Of a stretch of 64,000 nt of DNA, positions 43,950 through 56,606 are shown piece after piece. The first letter of the stretch is position 1. Each line of letters begins with the position of its first letter. The stretch comes from Mantis religiosa. Its lineage: Eukaryota; Arthropoda; Insecta; Mantodea; Mantidae. Where the stretch lies: contig CM060952.1 of assembly GCA_030765055.1 (NCBI GenBank), positions 80,728,664-80,792,663 of the forward strand. The letters run 5' to 3'. A model generated the notes under the pieces. It made no database searches, was not told the DNA's origin, and saw nothing but the letters and a program-made list of their open reading frames with translations. The translations under genes were made by a program, and so were the position numbers.

Positions 43950-46330
43950 CTTTAGTTCAAGAAGAATTTGCTACAATATTATGATAATTACCTCGTAGCA
44001 TTCATTCATTTATATCATTATCACCTATCAACTGATGTTTTAAATGCAAATATTAAACTATTTACTGTAATGACTTTAGCTATCTCAATATTACGCATTA
44101 AAACCCTTTGGTTAGGGTTTTGAGCCTTTAATTTCATATATTTATTGCACTTTTATATGTTTATGTATTTTTACATTATATTGTATTTCCTGGCTTCATG
44201 GTCTTACAGCATGTCTAAAGAATAAGTACAGACGGCTAACAGTGAAAGTGTCCGAAAGAGCAAACAGATAAGCGGCATTACTTCACCATTCGGCAGTTAA
44301 GTCCCTTACAGTTAACCTTTACAGTTTTGTAAAGAAGACATAAAGGTCTAATTATTCCGTTAAATAATGCTACAGCAATATAAGTGAACCAACTGTTCCT
44401 AATATTGTGAAAGAAATGTTAAATTCAAAGATTACGGGAGAAAACTTTGAACATCTGGTAAACATCGTCCAAGTCCAAAAAGGTTCGAACTCGTGTGTTG
44501 TGCGCACAACTTTTCTAGAGTTTTAAAACAGAGAAGAGAAACTGCTTCAGCACATAAACTTATGAATGTTGTTAAAGAAAATGTGCCTTTTGAAGATAGG
44601 ACACATTCTAGAGAATAATTTAAGGCATGGGATATCGATTTAGCAATACTTACAAAAACATACGTTGTGTTACGTACGCTGTGCTGACTGTACTGCACCA
44701 TACCAGTTGAGTCACCTACCCATATTTATTTTTGCATTTATTCAATGTGCTAAACTACATATGTGAGTTATGCCTTTCTTGAATACATTCCAACGGATGA
44801 TTTTCAGAACAGTCTTTGCATCACAATATTCCAGCAGCTAACCCATTCAGCCAGCTGTCACGTATTCTATGGCCCTTGCTAGTATTATATACATGAAAAG
44901 CCGTCGTTTCTTAAGCTTTGCGCAGTTTCTTCCTCATACAGGGCTGTAAGTATTATTGCTGTGTGCATATAGTACCGAATAGAAGCGTAGAGCTGCAATA
45001 ACGGCTTTTGAACTACAAGGGTCAGTGTTTCCATATTTTCAAAAATATATAATTATCTGTATTATAAACTGCACGTTGCATAGATAAGAATAAATAAGGG
45101 TAGTTGACTCACCTGGTATTACCGCCTTCTCTGATCTCTCTAAACCAAACGGTCACCCATAGCAATTGCACTCATTCAGACAAGGTAAGTAAATACAAAT
45201 AATTAAATAACAATAGGGCAGTAACATTAAGTGGCATACGAAAACGCTGAGCATAACAAATGCAGATTTAAACATAATCTCAAATATACTTTTGTAACAT
45301 AAGCCATTTCCATGATATACGTTATAAATAGATCAATAATTAGTCATACTTTTATATTCCTGGAGACATTCAGTTGTTTCCTGTGAATGTGTAATTTTAA
45401 GACCAGCAGTTGTTGACATTCTCTGTGCCTATTTCTGTAAAGGTTTATGTCGATTAAAATGAAGTAGAGAAACTCGTGGGAGATGGGATATGTGGACGTA
45501 ATTGGAATAATTGTGGAGCAGATAAAAGCCAAATATCAACTCACTTGAAACTTGTCGTCCCCTTCAACAGAGACCGAGTGGGTACTTGAAGTCTTCCTGA
45601 TTTCCAATGTTTGCTCATTTCAGAACCTCCCCTCCCTTATTTTCTGCTGCTTCATTATTACAGGCTTTTCTTCCCTCCTCTCTATCCTTTTGTGATAGCA
45701 ATCATCGACCCTCCCCTGCTGCACGTGTAACAACGATGTCTCAAATAATGAAACCTTCCATCTAACATCGATTACATATCAGCGGAGAACCAATTATTAA
45801 CTTGTAACATGTATAACTTTATGATAGGGGATAATAAACATTCGTATTTATAATATATGAAACACAATTACAGTGACATTAATAAAGGAACTTATGGCTG
45901 AGAAAAAAGCCAGTTGTTATAAGTCAGTGCAGCTAAGACAAATAGGTGCTCGAACAATAAACCCGTATGCTCAAGGTTCCGCTCTATTCAATTGTTTGCA
46001 GAAACACAAAGATATCATAGAATTATCGTGGAGTGAGCGGAACTTGCGTTGACAAAAGAACAAGTATGTGCTTCTGAATAAGCTGTATCATAATCGATTA
46101 TTATCGGTGGTCTTTGGTACCTAAAGACATAAGAGGATCCCATAACGAGTTACAGTTACAATGTCGAGCGATAAGATTCCGAAACAGGTTAATCTCAAAA
46201 TTCATATAGATGACTATTAGTCTCCATTAACCTTCTCCTGCCCAGTGGCGCCTCCTCTCATTTCATCTATATTTATTTTTGGGAAATGGTGCAAACTCAC
46301 CTGAATTTACAAAGCTTAAATTTCGATACG
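43950..46330. other. No gene recognised
   Basis: AT-rich sequence. A terminus-like GTTGACTCACCTGGTAT is at 45103-45119. The stretch 44390-44640 is relatively open in short frames on both strands but matches nothing I know. Confidence 0.5.
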
Positions 46331-46618
46331 TTTTCAACTTTTTCCCCCTATTTATACCCCGCCTTTAACTGCAATGGTCATATCGGCGGCCGTTCTCCTT
46401 TGGAATGTATCGAAGGTGTTAACCTTGTTTGGTTGATTTTAATCATTACATCATGCACACATTCGCACGCTCATTCATACTTCCAGACTCTGGGGAAGAT
46501 GAGGAATTAGACGGAGAAAAATCCCCACCCCCACCGCCGGGAATCGAGCCCGGTACCTCTAGCACGCCAGGCAGGTGCTCTACCGACTGAGCTACGGGGC
46601 CAGCCAATTTTCAACTTT
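46331..46618 (-). mobile_element. SINE D with TSD
   Basis: Minus-strand tRNA-derived SINE (46342-46607). The complement of the high end reads CCCCGTAGCTCAGTCGGTAG and CTCGATTCCCGGC. The body contains CCAGAGTCTGGAAGTATGAA (complement). Flanked by perfect TTTTCAACTTT repeats (46331-46341, 46608-46618). The related copy at 62945 lacks the first part of the head. Confidence 0.92.
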
Positions 46619-47526
46619 ATCAGTACACTCTGCGGTGTTTTATTTAAATATATTGATATTATTAAGGTTTAATAGCAAAACAAGAATATCTTTGTTTATA
46701 TAAGTGCAAAAACATCAGCCTCACTACAGTGCTAAGGAACTCGAATCAGCATTCACGCATGCCAACCTGGACACCTTCTGTTCTTTACCAGATGATACAG
46801 AAATTAGGGGTCAATTAAATAAATGTTAACCTATAGTAAAATGAAATATGAATATTTTGTGAATTTGTGTAAATTATTAAGGAGATGTAGGTTAAGCAAT
46901 AGATTATGAGTACATTTTGGATCGGGGTTAAGATGACATTAAGTACAGTAATTAGCGACGGCTGATTTTCAGGCAAATTCGTATAAGTGGTTCGGACGGT
47001 TACATGAGTGAGAGTATCCAAGGTTGTCAGATTAGGTATGGCAGGACAGCTTGGAATTCTTGGAATGTGAATGATTTCTTAGAAATTTACAGACAGATTC
47101 TGAATTGTAAAACAGCAAATATTAGAAAAGTAGAAATGATGTGGCAACATCTGATTAGAAGTTAGGAGTGGAGGACTTACAGTCATTACCAGAGGGGAGG
47201 TTAATAGGAAAATATGAAGCAGAATAGCACATCCTGGGCATAATCTAAGACACTTCTAGTCTGATTTCGGGTGGGACAAGACATATTAGGCAGAATGGCA
47301 GAACCGCGTGCTATCGCCTGGTAGAGGAATCAAATACTTTAACACCGGACATTCATATAGAATGTTTTTGAACAGTGAAATATTAAAATGAAAGATTTAA
47401 TGCGAGTCTGTGTCCTGTTTTCCCTGGCCTTTAATGGCAGCGATATATTGCGGTGATTTCACTCTCTCAAATATCACTGTCTCTAGCCAACTTTAAATAA
47501 GGTAGTTCCAACTTACACACAACAAC

Positions 47527-47813
47527 TTAACATGATTTTTAGGCCGCGCCATGGCTCAGTGGTTAGACCGCCTGGCTCTCACCAAGGCGGCCCGGGTTCG
47601 ATCCCAGGTGACCGCAAAGTGAGATCTGTGGTGGACAACACGCCGCTGGGGCGGGTTTTCTCCGGGATCTCCGGTTTCCCCCGCCATCTCAATCCACCGG
47701 ATCTCCATCTTCATCTCATGTATCATTCACTGTCATCGCCTGGGGTGCCGTATGTAGTAAAAGCGGGCGTTAAACACAACACATTTCATTTCATTTCATT
47801 TAACATGATTTTT
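47527..47813 (+). mobile_element. SINE C, complete, with 14-bp TSD
   Basis: The head GGCTCAGTGGTTAGACCGC, B-box GGGTTCGATCCCAGG, the body GTGGTGGACAACACGCCGC and GATCTCCGGTTTCCCCCGCC, and a (CATTT)n tail. Perfect TSD TTAACATGATTTTT at 47527-47540 and 47800-47813. The intact ends and exact TSD suggest a recent insertion. Confidence 0.95.
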
Positions 47814-47839
47814 CCTTTAATAATATTTTAATTCTTCTA

Positions 47840-48240
47840 TACCTGACATATCTTCGTCTGTTGAGTCATTATTACTGTCATCCTCGTCACTGCTTTCCAT
47901 TACATTGTCTTCAATTGTAATTATTTCAGTTTTTTCTTCCGTTAGTGCACTCATTTTCCTAATAGTGCTGTTCTATTTCATCCAAGTGATGCATACTTTT
48001 ACTCATTCTATTTGTCCAATTTGCTCAAATTATTGGCGGCATAACACATCGGTTTTCATTTTAAAGCTTGCATTTCTGCAAGCAACCCATTGTTTGTCAT
48101 CTGTCCATATTAATTCCATAGGATTCAGATCCGGATGTTAGGAAGGAAGCTTAAGGTCACATAGTTATATTCTGACAATATTTGGTCAATCAAAAAGTTC
48201 TTATGAGTTGGCTTGTTGGCCAGAATTAAATGATACAATT
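47840..48240 (-). pseudogene. DDE-type transposase C-terminal remnant (1)
   Basis: On the minus strand: HPDLNPMELIWTD followed by QWVACRNASFKM, the region of the last catalytic acidic residue in DDE_3/Tc1-IS630 transposases (NPxExxW). After a gap an acidic tail reads ALTEEKTEIITIEDN and SSDEDDSNNDSTDEDM. At least two stops interrupt it. Confidence 0.65.
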
Positions 48241-48540
48241 TTGTTTCAGTGCTATTTTCATCAAACGAGATATTGTGATTTTGTAACCAAGAAAGCATAT
48301 GCCATTTTGAAAGAATTTGACACTGGAGGCTTATCTAGATATATGTGTCATATGGTAAGAGACATTATCTACTACTAGCACAGAATTAAGGAGTAAATGT
48401 GGAATTAACATTGTGCGTAACTATGTGACATAAAGCTCAAATTCTTCTTGGGAAGCAAGCCAGTTATGTTATAATAAATAAATATATTATATTTGTGTTA
48501 TATCCAGTGATTCATTTGTGGTTATAACATTTAATAAATA

Positions 48541-48600
48541 ACCTGATGATGGGAGGGATACACACTCCCGAAACGTCGATTTCTAATCGTATTTTCCATT
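48541..48600 (+). ncRNA. Hammerhead-like core motif (candidate)
   Basis: CTGATGA (48543-48549), a 5-bp stem GGGAG/CTCCC (48551-48555, 48565-48569), then GAAAC (48570-48574) and a possible ACG/CGT stem III. This matches the hammerhead order CUGANGA - stem II - GAAA - stem III - NUH. Stem I is weak (AT-only) and an unpaired T follows the core, so catalysis is doubtful. Such motifs are known in Penelope-like elements, but no PLE protein is nearby. Confidence 0.3.
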
Positions 48601-49309
48601 GGCTTGCTTCCCGAGAAGAACTTGAGCATATTCATCGCCAAGAAAGCTTCAGGTCTTAACGTAACTTTCAGCATTCATCTCCTTATGAACACTTATTATG
48701 AACATGACTGTGACAGATTTTACACTCCACGGTACTCGGGGTAAGGAATGGCAGTCGACTCACACGGCATATTGCATCAAGTAACAAGAGCGGTAAGTTC
48801 GCTGAGTATAGAAGTTGGAAGGAGACAGAAGAGAAAGAAGGGTAGACTTGGACTCGCTGACTGTTCTGTAGGTGAAGGTCAGTGTTCCAGAACCACTGCG
48901 CGACATTGGTCGGCAACTTCTCAGCTAGACATTTATTCAAAAGTTTCTTAGTGAGAACTATTATGGGTGCATTATAAGTTGGTGATTGACGGTTGAAGGA
49001 GTGGGGAAGGAGAGGGGATAGCGCCGTTGCCACTGTACCGTTCCTCGCCACGTGCTAGACAAGGAAGATGGCCAGTAGAGGGGAGGAGGAAGTTCGACTG
49101 CGGTAATGTACACGCACATATTCCTAGAAATTTGCGTATTGCAGTATTAATCATAAGACTGCCGTAAGACTGTCTACACGTTTAAGTGAGCAGTTACCTA
49201 ATTACAGCATACGAAAACTTCGAAATGAACAAAAAATAAATGGTTAGTTACAGTTAAGATTTAGAGAAACAAAAGTGCCATTACCAGCACAGAATTATGT
49301 ATTCTATTC

Positions 49310-49730
49310 CAACGGGAATATGCCGCTTATCTCATAGTCGCTGCTGTCATTGGTACTGCTTTTCTGATCGTTGTCGCCGTCGTCGTCGCCGTTAGAGCTG
49401 CTGCAATCTCCCACGGAAATCATGAGTTCTTCCACTTTCTTCCAAAACGCCGTCGTTTTCCCATGCTGATACTTTAACTTTTTTTTGTGTGACAAACAGC
49501 ATCTTCCCAATTTTTAGCACTTACTTTTGCTACTGCTTCTGTTAGTTTTATAACAGATGTTATAGTGAAATCTGTATTGTTGCGCGCTACATATCCATTT
49601 ATTTGGGCCCAAATCAACTCTATTGCATTAAAATGACAATAGTAGGGAGGAAGTCTAATAATTTTGTGGCCTTTTTCTGTAGCAATTTCATTAATTATAT
49701 ATTTTGGGAATTGCAGTTTGCTCTTACCAG
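49310..49730 (-). pseudogene. DDE-type transposase C-terminal remnant (2)
   Basis: Minus-strand frames give IRLPPYYCHFNAIELIWAQI then NGYVARNN and an acidic, Ser/Asp-rich end (NGDDDGDNDQKSSTNDSSDY). LPPYxxxxNxIEhIWA is the block around the third catalytic residue (Glu) of DDE_3 transposases. Frameshifts separate the blocks. It is in the same orientation as remnant 1 and clearly a different copy. Confidence 0.7.
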
Positions 49731-51539
49731 TTCAAGCAATTCGTACTTTGGTCTTGAACACGCACATATAATTTCCCTTACTTGTCCTTTAATTGGCATT
49801 CCGTACCCAAAAACATTTTTGTGATCTTCACAGATAATTTCTTTCTGTCTGTTTCTGTAGCACAAGTGTTTGTGACAGCCATTAGTAACGATAATTAGCT
49901 AAATATTAAAGTTACACTGAAACACTAAAGTTGATCACCGAAACACACGAATTATGTTGCGAAAATGTAAAGCTGTTTACACCCTGTGAAACATTCACTA
50001 CTTGAAGCAGTACACTCTTAGTTTGGCAGTGATGACAGGGAGAAATACCCTAAGTACCGTAAGGGTTATTCATGTTAGAACTGGACCGGACAAAGGCAGG
50101 TTAGAAGGGTTGGTCATTAAACTGAAAAGGTTGGTCATTCACCCAGAAAACCTCATAAGATATTCCTTGAAACTAAATCCACACCTGTTCCCTTCCAACA
50201 ACGAATAGCGTCTCATACTAAAGGGCAAAGAACGACGACGGTATTGTGATACCGCTGATTCATACGCGAAGCAGCAATAGTAGCAGTGTCTGCTTATTGC
50301 AAACCTCAACATGCCGATAGACTAGCGTCATGCATAAAGCACGTGGTGTAGTGCGATAGAGTTGGCAACGTAGGATAAGCGTGCCGGGTTGCTATGGCAA
50401 CAGTTTACTTTTGATTGGTGGATTGTTGGTTGCTAGGCGACCGCAATGACGTGTCAGTGACGTGTTTATTCCCTCTCCTTGTTTTCGCAGCTGAATAGCA
50501 CGTGGAAGCAAAACGCCAATCACCAACTTACGATGCGGCAATTATAGTTTCTTCCTTTCATTCAATAATATACACCCACACATACCGTGAGATGGGATTC
50601 CCATAGCTTGTGCAGATAGCCGGAATTAACATGTTCAAGACATCGCGAAGCGACACTACAACTTCAACATGGCGTAGGATCGCGCAGCACAGAAATGTGA
50701 ACACGGCAAGAAGTAAACGACTAGTGTGGTCAACAGTGGCATAAACATGACTCTGGGCTTTATAAAACTGGTGGAGCAACAAAAATCTTTGGCTAAGGTG
50801 TATCTGTAATTAAAAAACAAACTAGTTTTGATTTTCACCTTAACACTCAGTCATAAGCAAAACTTTCTACATAACTGTTGCGACGGCCAGGTTATCATCG
50901 TAAAAGTTGTGACAGAATACAGGATATTTATAAAATAATACAATACATTTCTGTACCATCGTTACTCTGTGGACAGGACGGGACCTAAAACGGAACTAAT
51001 TCATAAGTAGGCGTTTAATTTAAACAGAGTTGGTCTAGAACTTGTTTCCGTTGAGTTGTGTTTCCAGGAATTAAAGCACACGCATGCTGAATATCCAAGG
51101 AATGAGCAGAAATTTATGCATCCGCGGTGATGTATGGCGTGGCTATGGTAAATTGGGGACCGCTGGTGCTGCCCTCTGCGTCACGATGCATAATTTATAC
51201 GCAGTCCCAGCCGCCGGACACGCGCACGTCATTCTCGTGTAAACTGTTTACATTGCAAACAACTGCAAGGACGGATTCCTATTTTCAGCTACATGCACTT
51301 CCTGCATAAACGTTTAGCACTTCTCAAGAAACAAGCTTCTGCCGTAATTCCTACGCATTTCATTCTTTTTCTTTTTCTACTACATTTACGATATTGCAAC
51401 AAAGAATGTCGTGATAGCAACTCATTTGTCTCAAGTTTACATAATGAATACATAAAAACGAACACTTTTAGGAAATAGTAGACACCGAAATATATTTTGT
51501 AATTAATTAAAGGTTATGTGATTCTTTAAAATTTCAAGC
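49731..51539. other. No gene recognised
   Basis: Mixed composition. The stretch 50340-50520 is locally GC-richer (GTTGCTATGGCAACAG palindrome-like) but has no supported feature. Confidence 0.45.
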
Positions 51540-51740
51540 ACATTTAGCAGAAACCTTATGTTTTGACAGTTGATAATGAAAGTAGTCCTTATAGTAGTTC
51601 ACGACTGTGTTATTGGTAAAGAATTCTTGCATTCAGTATTTAAAAGCTTTTAACACGCCGGTAACGCCAACTTTGGTTTGTTGCGGAATCCGACAGTCGC
51701 CTCATTTAAGAAGGCTGTGAATTTGAGCAAAATAACAAGT
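51540..51740. repeat. Dispersed family Y, copy 2
   Basis: Same modules as 37140-37330, moderately diverged. Confidence 0.65.
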
Positions 51741-52009
51741 ACACGTTTGTATAAACTATTTCTTATTTATGCAAAATATAAAATGAAAGAGACTTCTGAG
51801 AATATTTTCTGAACTTATATAATTCGCCCTGAAAATAACCTAAACACATGGTATTTTATAAGTAATCAAAATTCTAACAGCTATTTTAAGAAATTAAACA
51901 TTTTCGAGAAAAATTCCATGTGAAAGATATTTTAGGGAGAAGTAAATTTCCTTAAAAATCTGGAGTCGCAGTTTTTGATGATGAACCTAAATACTGTGAC
52001 AAAAATGAC

Positions 52010-52330
52010 AAAAGATCAAACGAAACTTCACCTCAAACTCCTTGATTTTCACCAAAATCGCTAGCTCAATGCTAACGTATAATCAACTTCTCTTTTACAC
52101 AAATACACAGCTTCAACACGTCTGTCAGTCTTTCTTTACGTCTCTGTAAAACGCACCTACTTGTCCTGTTAGTAATCTCTCTGGCGCATATTTCACTTCT
52201 TACGCGGAGCTGCACGCCGTTCTGAACTCAACTCCAATATTCACACGTAAACTGGTTCACTGCGCCGACTCCTCACCACGGAGCCGCACTCATCGATTCA
52301 ATTCGTAGCTCGAAAGACACAAAAACTCTA
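52010..52330 (-). repeat. Family X copy, minus strand, truncated
   Basis: TAGCTCAATGCTAACG, CTCTTTTACACAAATACA and CACACGTAAACTG are complements of the X 3' half. The 5' half is absent. Confidence 0.55.
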
Positions 52331-53070
52331 AGCAACAAACACTACTAGTATCTCTCTAATAGGTAATCGTTTTGCTTTTTATTTTTAATATTTGTTTTAT
52401 TAATATTTTTAATCATAGTAAATAACTAAACTATGTTTAGTTGCATAAACAAGACAGTAACGCTAATCCAACTCAACCAAATAAAAACTATATCAGCAAT
52501 TATATTTTTATTTTTAGATCATTCTTTGTCTATAGTATTACGCTATTTCTTCAAGCAAATTAACCATCGGCGCTTACCCTGCCAGGTAGAAAGAAACCTC
52601 TCGAATTATAGTCTCGGACGGTACTTTGCGTAATAATAATAGACTCGCTTCGTGATGTCTACTAGTGATTGTTCCTGAAGGCACGTTAAACTCTCAGGCA
52701 GAGACTTCCGCTTCCCAGAAGTCAGTTATTGGCCGCCCAGTAAAAGACACGTCTCTCGGGCCCGTCCATGTGACAATAAACCGCGGAGCAATTTCTCTAC
52801 TCCAGCTCACTCGTATTCGGCAGACCTGCGATGGAGGAAACGTGACAATACCGAGTTTGTTGTTTAATCGGTCTTTTTCTTTTAGTAAAAACGCTCTCAC
52901 ACACAACCTTTTTCTAAACTAGTTGCTCTACTTACTAGATGTATGCAGTAGAAAAAGTAAAAATAGTATTTATAAAATGTCTTCAAAGTAATGGGATATG
53001 TAAATGGTTTAAATTTCGCCCCTTGTAATTAATATCATTTGAAGGGAAAAATCTTCCAAAATATACTTAC

Positions 53071-53142
53071 AAGGTATTGAGATGCTTCAAGTCCTTGAAC
53101 GTGTCTGGTGGAATTTCTCGGATTTTGTTGAACCTCAGATCC
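53071..53142 (-). CDS. LRR exon (5' most of three)
   Basis: Minus strand: polypyrimidine tract and acceptor CTTTCTTTTGCAG, 72-nt exon, donor GTAAGTATAT. The codons include KIREIPPDTFKDLKHL, a textbook LRR with asparagine ladder (FNKI) and phenylalanine spine. It starts with one base and ends with two bases of Leu codons, as the other exons do. Upstream exons (signal peptide, N-cap, earlier LRRs) should lie beyond the right end of the window, since none was seen in 53143-64000. Confidence 0.87.
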
Positions 53143-53424
53143 CTGCAAAAGAAAGAAATAACAGTTTAAATCACCCAACTTTTCGGTAATTCATTATACA
53201 CAAGTTTGGAATGAGAAAGTGGGGTCATTAAATGAAGCGAAAAACAAGGCAAGAAATTTGAAAGCAGTTTTTGTTTAATTGAAACGAAGTCTTCTTCTGA
53301 AACAAGAGCTTAATTACCCAACTCGCAAGTTCTCAGTTCTAAACGGCTTCACTTTATTAATGCAGAGGGGAGGTGTAAAAGTATTAGCCGTTTCTTAACA
53401 CCACCATCCTTCAACATAGTAGAA

Positions 53425-53426
<2 letters not shown>

Positions 53427-53496
<70 letters not shown>
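53427..53496. repeat. (CT)n microsatellite
   Basis: About 65-70 bp of CT repeats degenerating to CCCTCCCTCCCCC. The Arg-Glu repeat frame on the other strand is an artefact of it. Confidence 0.97.
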
Positions 53497-53498
<2 letters not shown>

Positions 53499-53849
53499 CC
53501 TCCCCCACATGAGAAATTGGCAGTCTTGATGTTGGCTGACACTGTAGTGGTTTATCATTTCCTAGTAACGATTGGCCAGCATGACTTTCTCTACAGGAAT
53601 TATTATATTACTATCATTTATTATATATAGGTAAAACTGAGTTTTCGTTATAGGCTAAGTGACACAAAGATACTGCCCAGCTTAGTATTCGTAATTCCAC
53701 GCCATTGCACACTAATATTTAATTTTATGTAATGTCTACAAAAACACGCAAGACCATCTATGGAAATGACAGCAGTTTGAACATTGCCAGTATAAGATTA
53801 ATGACTTTCTCATCATCTCATAAAATACGAAAGGAGCAATGAATACATA

Positions 53850-54545
53850 TTGGCGTTCGCGTGGCCTGTCAAGAGAGTACGTCACCATTACTGTCTGGTT
53901 TTGAGGGAAAGAGTCGAGTTGGGAAATTTAGCCACCATCAAAAAGCAGCGGGAGTAGTGGAATCGCCTCGTTGCTTATTGGTTGGCGGAGTGGGAGTGAC
54001 ATGTCTTCAAGGCCAGTCACGAGCTAACGCCATGAGGCACAATCGGAACGGTGTTTCTCTAGGCAAAAGACATTTCTAGACCGTTTTCGAGAATCATCCA
54101 TTTCCAGAAAGATCTATGGCACTCGGCAAATATATAAGAGCTGATGCAAGGCCTGGTGTAGTCAGTGAATAGTGAATTGGCCAGAGTGAGAGTCAGAGCC
54201 AGTCTGTGTAGAGTAGTAGTGAGAGCAGTGTGGTGCTATGACCTGAATGTGGTACGTTCCAATGATAAGGAGCCAGCAGGCCGTAGAAGCAGTTCACGGT
54301 CAGTGTGGCTCCAGCAGAAGAACTGCAGAGCTGTGGAAGCAGTTTACGTGTAAATAACGGAGTTGTATTGTGTAGCTCCGTGTTAGAGGTGGACTGTGTA
54401 TAGGTCAGCAGCTATAGAGAATTACAGCAACATTCTAGAGACTTGTCGAAGTGTTGCATTTATGTAAAAAAAAGGCTGATTGTACGTTACCATTGAGTTT
54501 AAGATTTTGGTGCAAATAAAGCAGTTTGAAGCCAATTTTTTGCGT
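53850..54545 (+). repeat. Family X, most complete copy
   Basis: An LTR-like sequence of about 700 bp with a TATA-like AAATATATAAGAGCTG near 54128 and AAATAAAG near its 3' end. No TG/CA ends or TSD were fixed, and no PBS, gag or pol adjoins. It is the reference for the five other X copies (7250, 8524+13583, 16100, 52010, 61349). Confidence 0.65.
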
Positions 54546-55344
54546 CTTTGTCATACATTTAAATTCGTTGATATATCTGATATCATTATTGGAGAAAAAA
54601 CTCAAAACAAATTTGCTCTTTCTTTTGCTTGAACCTTGTATGATGTAGCTGCTGTTACTTCTTGCATTTGCACATGTGCGAATGAAAGATTTAGGTTTGA
54701 GTAAGTACCTGTAATAGTAAGACAATAATTCTCTGGAATTATATGTCGTAGAGGAATGGGTGTTTGTAGGAATAATGTGTGCAAGAGTAGAGAAACGCAT
54801 ATGACTTCTACCAGCTGTTTACACATGTTTCAAACTGTATCAAAATAAGCATTCCCGGTGAACTATCGAAAGTAGACATTAACGTTTAATCACTGGTTAC
54901 GTTTAATGCGCTAATTATACGTCATCACAGAGGCGTTTTAAAATTAATACACAAGCTGAGTTTGCCGCGCACGTAACTGGTAAGAAGAGATGCGATTAAC
55001 TGATTGGTAAAACGTACGGTAATGTAATTCGGAACGTCCTCTGGGACACCGTGAATCAGCCCCTTGTGAGGGTGGGGGTCACCTTCGTGCCCATTACATT
55101 GGTGATATATTACATCTAATTATCCGCTGGGAAACCACAATATGCTTCCAAGGGCCACTGTATCGGGGCCAGTTAAATTTAACAATGCATTGAGTTTATC
55201 TCCTACTTTAATTAAAATAATCAAAGCGGCAAGCGTTTTGAGTATATAACACTCGCAGGGCGAGATTGTACCGCGGTTCGATCCCCGGCTACCACTCCCT
55301 TTAACCTTTACCTTCCCTACCATAACAAATTTAACTACAAGGTA
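54546..55344. other. No gene; family Z module and tRNA-like piece
   Basis: 54700-54800 (GTGTGCAAGAGTAGAGAAA) matches family Z. 55245-55300 contains GCGGTTCGATCCCCGGCTAC, a B-box-like fragment of an unassigned SINE. Confidence 0.45.
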
Positions 55345-55570
55345 AAGCGAACTTAGAGCATGTCTGCCTCACGTCCAAGAGGCCCCAAATTCGAATCTTG
55401 GTCAGGGTGATAATGTATTTTTTTTTATTTTTGGGTTTTCCCTTATCCTGAAAGATGAAATTCTGGTAACTCGATGCTGTGTGGGCCCTGTACTCGTTCA
55501 AGAATAATTTCATTGATCCTCCGATATATCTTTACCTTGGAGGACGTTGATTTAAATTTAAAAAAAACTT
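55345..55570 (+). repeat. SINE A, 5'-truncated
   Basis: GCATGTCTGCCTCACGTCC, AATTCGAATCTTGGTCAGGG, TTTTCCCTTATCCTGAAAGA and the tail CTTGGAGGACGTTGATTTAA. The first hairpin arm is lost. Confidence 0.85.
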
Positions 55571-56284
55571 GCCAAACGGGGCATTTCACTCTACTCATTT
55601 CATCACTCTCTCCCTACGTCTACAATGAGGTTTCTAACGCTTCCAATTTGAGAAACTCCGGCGCGGCCCAAGAACGCCTCGAATGAACCTCTACCGCCCA
55701 GCCGTAACATGCCAAAACCATCACCTGGTCCTTCTATTCTGAAATACATGAAGGAACAGAAAAGGAATACTAGAAGAGCAACCAACATAGTTTTTCGCTA
55801 CGGACCCGTCACATGGCTTTCTCAATTGGTTGTAAGATACTGAACTTGGTTATCAAGTTTTGTATTTATCCAACATATAATTTTTTAGTTACGTCTTTCA
55901 AACATACAAGCACACGTGCGCACACACGCACTTACGCACAAACACACACGCACCTTTCCTTAAAAATCGTAAGTTACATTCTTTCTAAAGCAGGATTCAG
56001 TAAGTTTCAAAACATTATTTTCATTGAAATTTCGGTACCTGGAATCCTTAGGTGAAATGAAAGCCTTCGGTAAAACATGTAAATTTTGGCAAATATAAAC
56101 CAATAACATGAAATATCTGGCACATCGCTAAGTGTATTGAACCTAAATTATGTCTTAACGCCGTTTACATTTTTGTGTAGTAAGATTTTGTCCATCTCTT
56201 ATAGTTTACCCGTTACACAAAAGTCATCGAGAATGAAAATAACTTCTAAGAAACAGTCCCAAAAATTAAAATGTTATATCTTAA

Positions 56285-56606
56285 ACAGTCCTGCGCGGTG
56301 GCATAGTGGGCTGAGGTATCATGCCTTGGTACCCTACCACGGAAAAAGGCCCGGGTTCGATCCCACCCCTGCGGGTGCGGATTTTAAGTCCCGGATATAG
56401 GACCGGTGCCCTCAGCCTCGTGAGGAAATTGAGAAACTTGCGATAGGTAAGCAATCCTTGTCATGAAATCTAACTTACCGGCTGGGGGTACCGAGATGCT
56501 GACCACATCTCCTCCCTCTATCGGATGGATGATCGCCCACCTCTACTTTGCGTATGTGTGCGTGAGGCCAGCAGTCGGATTCGAGGCCCTTGTTCGATAT
56601 GGACTG
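56285..56606 (+). repeat. SINE E, interrupted by LTR element 2
   Basis: tRNA-like head (GGTGGCATAGTGGGCTGAGG, CCGGGTTCGATCCCACCCC) and a body with CCGGTGCCCTCAGCCTCGTG. It stops at ATGGACTG where LTR element 2 begins, and appears to resume after it as TAGTGCCACGGGTTTAAT (61301). Confidence 0.8.

Larger units (their letters stand above)
32230..53070 (-). other. Inferred 20.8-kb intron of the LRR gene
   Basis: Between the acceptor at 32230-32231 and the donor of the 53071-53142 exon. It contains the LINE, pogo remnant, 5S fragment and many SINEs. No additional LRR exon was recognised. Confidence 0.65.

Noticed and set aside
53349..53558. Minus-strand frame with an Arg-Glu repeat
   Set aside because: It is the translation of the CT microsatellite at 53427-53496; no splice or start support.
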